Positions 15,692-19,072 of a stretch of DNA of 19,072 bases are shown here, in pieces (position 1 is the stretch's first letter; every line of letters begins with the position of its first letter). Origin of the DNA: TMED14 sp041179465 (GTDB lineage: Bacteria; Bacteroidota; Bacteroidia; Flavobacteriales; Schleiferiaceae); the NCBI GenBank assembly GCA_041179465.1, contig JBEGTJ010000031.1, positions 1 through 19,072 on the forward strand. Reading direction: 5' to 3'. The notes under the pieces were generated by a model that had not been told where the DNA came from, searched no databases, and was given only the letters and a program-made list of their open reading frames with translations. The translations under genes and the position numbers were made by a program.

Positions 15692-17044
15692 TTAATCTTC
15701 TTCCAAGGTAGGAAAAATTCCGGGACGCACCATGGTCAGGCGTTCGGAGTGCACGTACTCCGCCAATAGGCTGCGCAGGTAGGGCTGCTGCGGAAGCAGC
15801 GTGAGTCGGTTTTTGAGGCGGGCCTCGTCGTGCACCTCTTGCTCCAGCCGCACGTAGGCGTAGCCCACAAAGCGTCCGCCGTCCACCCAGAAGGCGGTTT
15901 TTTCGCCGGGCTCCCGTCCGCGGTCGAGGTACACGACCACGCCCTCGGGCCACATGAAGGCTTCCAGCTCCGCCACCGCCTCGCTCGAGCTGCGCGGAAG
16001 GTCCTTCGCAGGGCTCGCCTTGGCCTCGGGAGCGGGGACCAATCGCGGCAAGAGCACGTCGTCCAGAGACCATTGGCGGGATTCGGCCATTCCCCGGAGC
16101 AGGGCCACCCCGTCGGCGACCGAATCCACCTGCACCGCGGGCGGCTCGCGGCGAATTCCGCGCACGTCCCAAAGCACCCCCTCGTCGGTTTCGATCGGAA
16201 AAAGTCCGAAGCGCAGCCGAAACTTGTCCTTAGCCTGGTTGTAGGGCGGCTTGAGCTTTTTGAGCTCCACGTGCTCTAAAATGTCGGCCAGCAAGAGGCT
16301 GCCCGTTTCTTCGACGCGAATGCTCGCCACTTCGGCCTGGAGCGCCAGGGCTTTTTCGCTGGTCGACAAAAAGTGCCGGTCGATGCGCACCCGCAGCTGG
16401 TCCGACTTGCCCACGTACAGCACCCGCCCGTCGGAATTGAACAGGTAGTAAATGCCCACTGTCTTGACGTATCGGGCAATTTGGTCGCTGAACTTGTGCT
16501 TGCCCGTGGCGGCCGGCTGCTTGAGGTACACCCCTTCGATGTACTTCTCGCGGTCTTTTTCGAGCAGCAGCTGCAGGAGCTCCACGGTGGCTCGGGCGTC
16601 GCCGTCAGCCCGGTGCTTGCGGGTGTGGGCGATGTTGAGTTCGGCGCACAGCGTGCTGAGCCCGTACGCCGGCATGCCGGGCAAGAACTTTTCGGCGAGC
16701 GGAATCGTGTCGAGGACCACGCGTTCGTAGGCGTAGCCCAAGCGGGCAAACTCCTCGCGCAGAATGCGGTAGTCAAACGGCGCATTGTGGGCCACGAGCA
16801 CGGCACCCTCGGTCATTTGCACGATGCGCTTGGCGATTTCGTGGAAGCGCGGAGCGGTGCGCACGTCGTGCTCCCGAATGCCCGTCAGCTTTTGGACAAA
16901 GGGCGGAATCGGAACCTCCGGCCGCACCAGCGTAATGAACTGGTCGACAATGCGGCGGCCGTCAAACAGAAAAATGGCGACTTCAATGATGCGCTCCGTA
17001 CCGGGCTTGCCTCCGGTGGCTTCGAGATCAATTACTGCGTACAT
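15692..17044 (-). CDS. DEDDh 3'-5' exonuclease fused to GIY-YIG nuclease domain
   Basis: The 450-residue product has two nuclease modules. Residues 1-165 form a DnaQ-like DEDDh exonuclease: Exo I has Asp6 and Glu8 in IDLEATGG, Exo II is HNAPFDYRILREEF with Asp91, and Exo III is HRADGDA with His144 and Asp149. Residues 195-275 form a GIY-YIG domain like that of UvrC/Cho: VGIYYLFN (196-203), VLYVGKS (208-214), LRVRIDRHF, then the helical part ending in LLLADILEHVELKKLKPPYNQA. The remaining C-terminal part (about 275-450) is not recognised. The arrangement is known from exonuclease/GIY-YIG (Cho-like) proteins annotated as DNA polymerase III epsilon-like. A role in DNA repair or processing is likely. 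The ATG is 20 bases after the yggS stop, in a gap made of heptad repeats. Confidence 0.92.
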   Translation of the reverse strand: MYAVIDLEATGGKPGTERIIEVAIFLFDGRRIVDQFITLVRPEVPIPPFVQKLTGIREHDVRTAPRFHEIAKRIVQMTEGAVLVAHNAPFDYRILREEFARLGYAYERVVLDTIPLAEKFLPGMPAYGLSTLCAELNIAHTRKHRADGDARATVELLQLLLEKDREKYIEGVYLKQPAATGKHKFSDQIARYVKTVGIYYLFNSDGRVLYVGKSDQLRVRIDRHFLSTSEKALALQAEVASIRVEETGSLLLADILEHVELKKLKPPYNQAKDKFRLRFGLFPIETDEGVLWDVRGIRREPPAVQVDSVADGVALLRGMAESRQWSLDDVLLPRLVPAPEAKASPAKDLPRSSSEAVAELEAFMWPEGVVVYLDRGREPGEKTAFWVDGGRFVGYAYVRLEQEVHDEARLKNRLTLLPQQPYLRSLLAEYVHSERLTMVRPGIFPTLEED

Positions 17045-17046
17045 AA

Positions 17047-17074
17047 CCAGTTGCTGGATGCTAGTTACTGGCCA
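17047..17074. repeat. short degenerate 7-base repeat tract at the end of the yggS gene
   Basis: Four consecutive heptads, CCAGTTG, CTGGATG, CTAGTTA, CTGGCCA, match the style of the longer tract at 4716-4792 (for example CCAGTTA and CTAGTTG there). The tract covers the yggS stop codon (17065-17067) and most of the gap before the exonuclease gene. It can fold weakly through CCAGT and ACTGG ends. Confidence 0.55.
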
Positions 17075-17733
17075 CTTCGCGCCCCGAACAGTAGAGAGCC
17101 CACGCGAACGTGGTTGGCGCCTTCGGCCAAGGCGAGGTCGTAGTCGCCGCTCATTCCCATACTCAGCACGGTAACCTGCTCCACGCCAAGCTGTTCCCGG
17201 GCGGCGCGGAAGAGGCTTGCGAGTCGGGCAAATTCCGCGCGGATTTGGGAGCGGTCGTCGGTCAGGCTCGCCATGCCCATCAGGCCGACCACGCGCAGGT
17301 GGGGGTAGGCGCGGAGCACGTTAACGGCGCAGAGCCCGAGGACTTCGTCGGGACTGAACCCGGCTTTGGTCTCTTCTTGGGCAATGTGCACCTGGAGCAG
17401 GACGTCGATGCGCCGTCCCGCGCGCTCGGCCTCCTTCTCGAGAACCCGAAGCACTTCCAGTCGGTCGACGCTGTGCACGAGGTGCACGAAGGGCGCGAAT
17501 TCGCGAATCTTGTTGGTCTGGATGCGTCCGATCATGTGCCAGCGAATGTCCTTCGGGAGCGAGGCGGCCTTCGCGGCCAGTTCCTGCACCCGGTTTTCGC
17601 CGAAGTCGCGGTGCCCCGCGGCATAAAGGGCCTCGATGGCCTCAACGGGTTGAAACTTGCTGACGGCGACTAGGGTGCAGTTGCCGGGCAGCGCGTCGCG
17701 GAGGCCGCGGTAGGCAGTCAGGTCGGCACTCAT
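17065..17733 (-). CDS. yggS: YggS-type pyridoxal-phosphate homeostasis protein
   Basis: The 222-residue product is a YggS/PLPBP-family protein, a single TIM-barrel domain that binds pyridoxal 5'-phosphate and keeps vitamin B6 and amino-acid pools balanced, without known catalysis. The PLP lysine is Lys26 in LVAVSKFQP. Other family segments are DFGENRVQELAAK, IRWHMIGRIQTNKIRE, HSVDR, VGLMGMASL, LSMGMSGDYDLALAEGANHVRVGSLLFGAR. The ATG at 17731-17733 overlaps the TGA of the DUF1015 gene (ATGA), which fixes the start. Longer in-frame starts would lie inside that gene. The stop is within the heptad repeat. Confidence 0.95.
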   Translation of the reverse strand: MSADLTAYRGLRDALPGNCTLVAVSKFQPVEAIEALYAAGHRDFGENRVQELAAKAASLPKDIRWHMIGRIQTNKIREFAPFVHLVHSVDRLEVLRVLEKEAERAGRRIDVLLQVHIAQEETKAGFSPDEVLGLCAVNVLRAYPHLRVVGLMGMASLTDDRSQIRAEFARLASLFRAAREQLGVEQVTVLSMGMSGDYDLALAEGANHVRVGSLLFGARSGQ

Positions 17734-18848
17734 TTCCAGGCGTACATGGTTACCCCCGAGCGGAGTTTGGGTTCGATGTAGGTCGATTTGGGGGGCACGG
17801 ACTTGCCCTGGTCGGCCCAGCGCTCCACGTCGTCCCAGTGCGGATGCGGAAGCACAAAAATGGTCTCCTGGTCGCGGCGACCGGCCTCCACGCTGGCCAA
17901 ATCGACCACGCCGGGTTCGTAGCGCACCCGGGCGTCGTGCCGCTCGTCGGCCACCTTCCAAAACGGGGCGAGGACCTGCTCAAAAAGCCAGGTGCTTTCG
18001 GGGAAGGCCAAGTCGGCGGGCTCGAACTTCCACCATCCGCGGTGGTCGAGCGCATAAAATCCTTTTTCGGGCAAGCCCTCCGGACGCTGGGCCAAGGGCT
18101 CGGCGCCCACGGCCGACACCCAGTCGCCCACGGCCGGTCCCGCAATGTGGCGGTGGAACGACGAGAGGGAAATTTGGCTGCTGTCGACCAGGTAGGCCAT
18201 GACGAACGCGTTTTCGCCCAGGCGCTCCGAAGACGCCATGCGGTGGTGTCCGTCGGCGATGTACAAGCGTCCGAGCTTCGCCAGCGCGGACTGGACGGGC
18301 TTGGGATCGGGAACGGCCCAAAGGCTGTGCACCGCTCCGTCGGTTGTCGCGAAGTCCAGCAAGGGCTCGCTTCGCTGAACCTGCGCGGTCGTCGCTTGGA
18401 GTTCCGGCAGGGGAGGGTGGGTGAGCAGCACGGGCTCGGCATGAAATCCGACGGTTTCGAGGTAGCGGGCAAACAGGGCTTCGCGGGCTTCGAGCGTGCG
18501 TTCGTGCCGGATGATTCGGCCGGCGCGGTAGTCGTCGAGCGAAACGAGTCCGAGGTAGCCCACAAAGGTCTTGCCCGCCCACTGCTGGCGGTAGAGGTAG
18601 AGGTGCGGCTCTTGGTCGGCGATCAGGTAGCCGTTGGCAAGAAAATCTTCGTAGCCTTTGCGCACCCCGCTGAACCGAGCGTCCGCCTCGGGAGAGCGGC
18701 GCTGCAGTACGTGCAAAAACGAATAGGGGTTGGTGCCCAGCTTGTGCACCAGCTCTTCTTCGCTGTAGGTCACGTAGGAACGGGTGCTCACGAGGCCCGC
18801 CAGCGCTCGGGGCGGACGCACCGCAGCAAAAGCTTCAAAGCGCGCCAC
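17730..18848 (-). CDS. DUF1015 family protein
   Basis: The 372-residue product matches the DUF1015 (SpoIID-unrelated, HTH-like annotation in some databases) family by its beginning, MARFEAFAAVRPPRALAGLVSTRSYVTYS, the NPYSFLHV segment (40-47), and the central IADGHHRMASSERL motif. No signal peptide or membrane helix is seen, so it is probably cytoplasmic. Biochemical function is unknown. A GTG start (18846-18848) lies five bases after the serA stop. In Bacteroidota and Clostridia these genes commonly sit beside serC/serA, suggesting a link to serine biosynthesis; that is inference from context. The stop overlaps the yggS start. Confidence 0.9.
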   Translation of the reverse strand: MARFEAFAAVRPPRALAGLVSTRSYVTYSEEELVHKLGTNPYSFLHVLQRRSPEADARFSGVRKGYEDFLANGYLIADQEPHLYLYRQQWAGKTFVGYLGLVSLDDYRAGRIIRHERTLEAREALFARYLETVGFHAEPVLLTHPPLPELQATTAQVQRSEPLLDFATTDGAVHSLWAVPDPKPVQSALAKLGRLYIADGHHRMASSERLGENAFVMAYLVDSSQISLSSFHRHIAGPAVGDWVSAVGAEPLAQRPEGLPEKGFYALDHRGWWKFEPADLAFPESTWLFEQVLAPFWKVADERHDARVRYEPGVVDLASVEAGRRDQETIFVLPHPHWDDVERWADQGKSVPPKSTYIEPKLRSGVTMYAWK

Positions 18849-18853
18849 GGAGT

Positions 18854-19072
18854 CTAGGCGTTGGCGATGATGGTGTCGGCCAGTTCCGTGCTGATGCGGT
18901 CTTGAGCTTCTTCGGTAGCCGCTCCGATGTGGGGCGTCAGCGAAAGCTTTTCGTGCATGAGCAGGTTGACGTGGGGCGTGGGTTCGTTGGTGAACACGTC
19001 GAGGGCTGCGCCCGCCAGGTGGCCCTGGTCCAGCGCGTTGAGCAGGGCTTCCTCGTTGACCACGCCGCCTCG
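18854..19072 (-). CDS. serA: D-3-phosphoglycerate dehydrogenase, C-terminal part (5' end outside window)
   Basis: The frame is open to the right edge and gives the last 72 residues of a D-2-hydroxyacid dehydrogenase. It starts RGGVVNEEALLNALDQGHLAG, then GAALDVFTNEPTPHVNLLMH, and SLTPHIGAATEEAQDRIS, which contains the catalytic His. The fit is best to the short SerA type without an ACT domain, since the protein ends about 25 residues after this His. SerA makes 3-phosphohydroxypyruvate for serine biosynthesis. The next gene, encoding DUF1015, is the usual neighbour of serA in Bacteroidota. A related 2-hydroxyacid dehydrogenase cannot be fully excluded from this fragment. Confidence 0.85.
   Translation of the reverse strand, partial: RGGVVNEEALLNALDQGHLAGAALDVFTNEPTPHVNLLMHEKLSLTPHIGAATEEAQDRISTELADTIIANA

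Noticed and set aside
15339..16172. Minus-strand open frame of 277 codons over the small secreted protein and exonuclease
   Set aside because: Arg/Gly-rich shadow in another frame; it also runs through the terminator hairpin.
17838..18857. Plus-strand open frame of 339 codons opposite the DUF1015 gene
   Set aside because: Antisense shadow; the minus strand carries a conserved DUF1015 protein with its DGHHR motif.

Overview
The window reads as a chromosomal segment from a GC-rich member of the Bacteroidota, most likely Flavobacteriales. I infer this from a GldF/GldG gliding-type transporter protein, a DUF4340 protein, a Bacteroidota-type queuine tRNA-ribosyltransferase, a Bacteroidota-length delta-1-pyrroline-5-carboxylate dehydrogenase, and promoter-like TAnnTTTG boxes just upstream of several starts. 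The content is mostly housekeeping. I see no phage, insertion sequence, CRISPR array, tRNA or rRNA, and no gene-free stretch longer than about 80 bases.

Layout from left to right. (1) 1-2887, minus strand: tgt, an LptF/LptG-family permease, then an EamA-family transporter that runs off the left edge. (2) 2934-4714, plus strand: a divergent GT2 glycosyltransferase overlapping rsmG by one base. (3) 4715-4792: a degenerate 7-base repeat with a hairpin where rsmG meets pruA. (4) 12776-4779, minus strand: a long compact run of SAM hydroxide adenosyltransferase, ABM-domain protein, a GldF-GldG fusion, DUF4340 protein, dnaN, an ApaH-like phosphatase and pruA. (5) 12804-15349, plus strand: phoH-like ATPase, purC and a small outer-membrane beta-barrel protein, closed by a strong hairpin terminator. 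(6) 19072-15425, minus strand: serA (its 5' part is outside the window), DUF1015 protein, yggS-type PLP protein, a DEDDh exonuclease fused to a GIY-YIG nuclease, and a tiny secreted Cys/Lys-rich protein.

Genes within each run are separated by 0-41 bases, and many stops and starts overlap, so each run is probably one operon or a few nested ones. The two divergent intergenic regions (2888-2933 and 12777-12803) are very short and carry TAnnTTTG boxes almost on top of the start codons. Very short leaders or leaderless transcripts are therefore plausible.

I do not find a clearly new biological system. The best leads are the 7-base repeats at two gene ends, the near-leaderless promoter arrangement, a phosphatase with the ApaH-like (ALPH) signature, the single-chain GldF-GldG protein, a glycosyltransferase lacking the second Asp of its DxD motif, and the small secreted Cys/Lys-rich protein.
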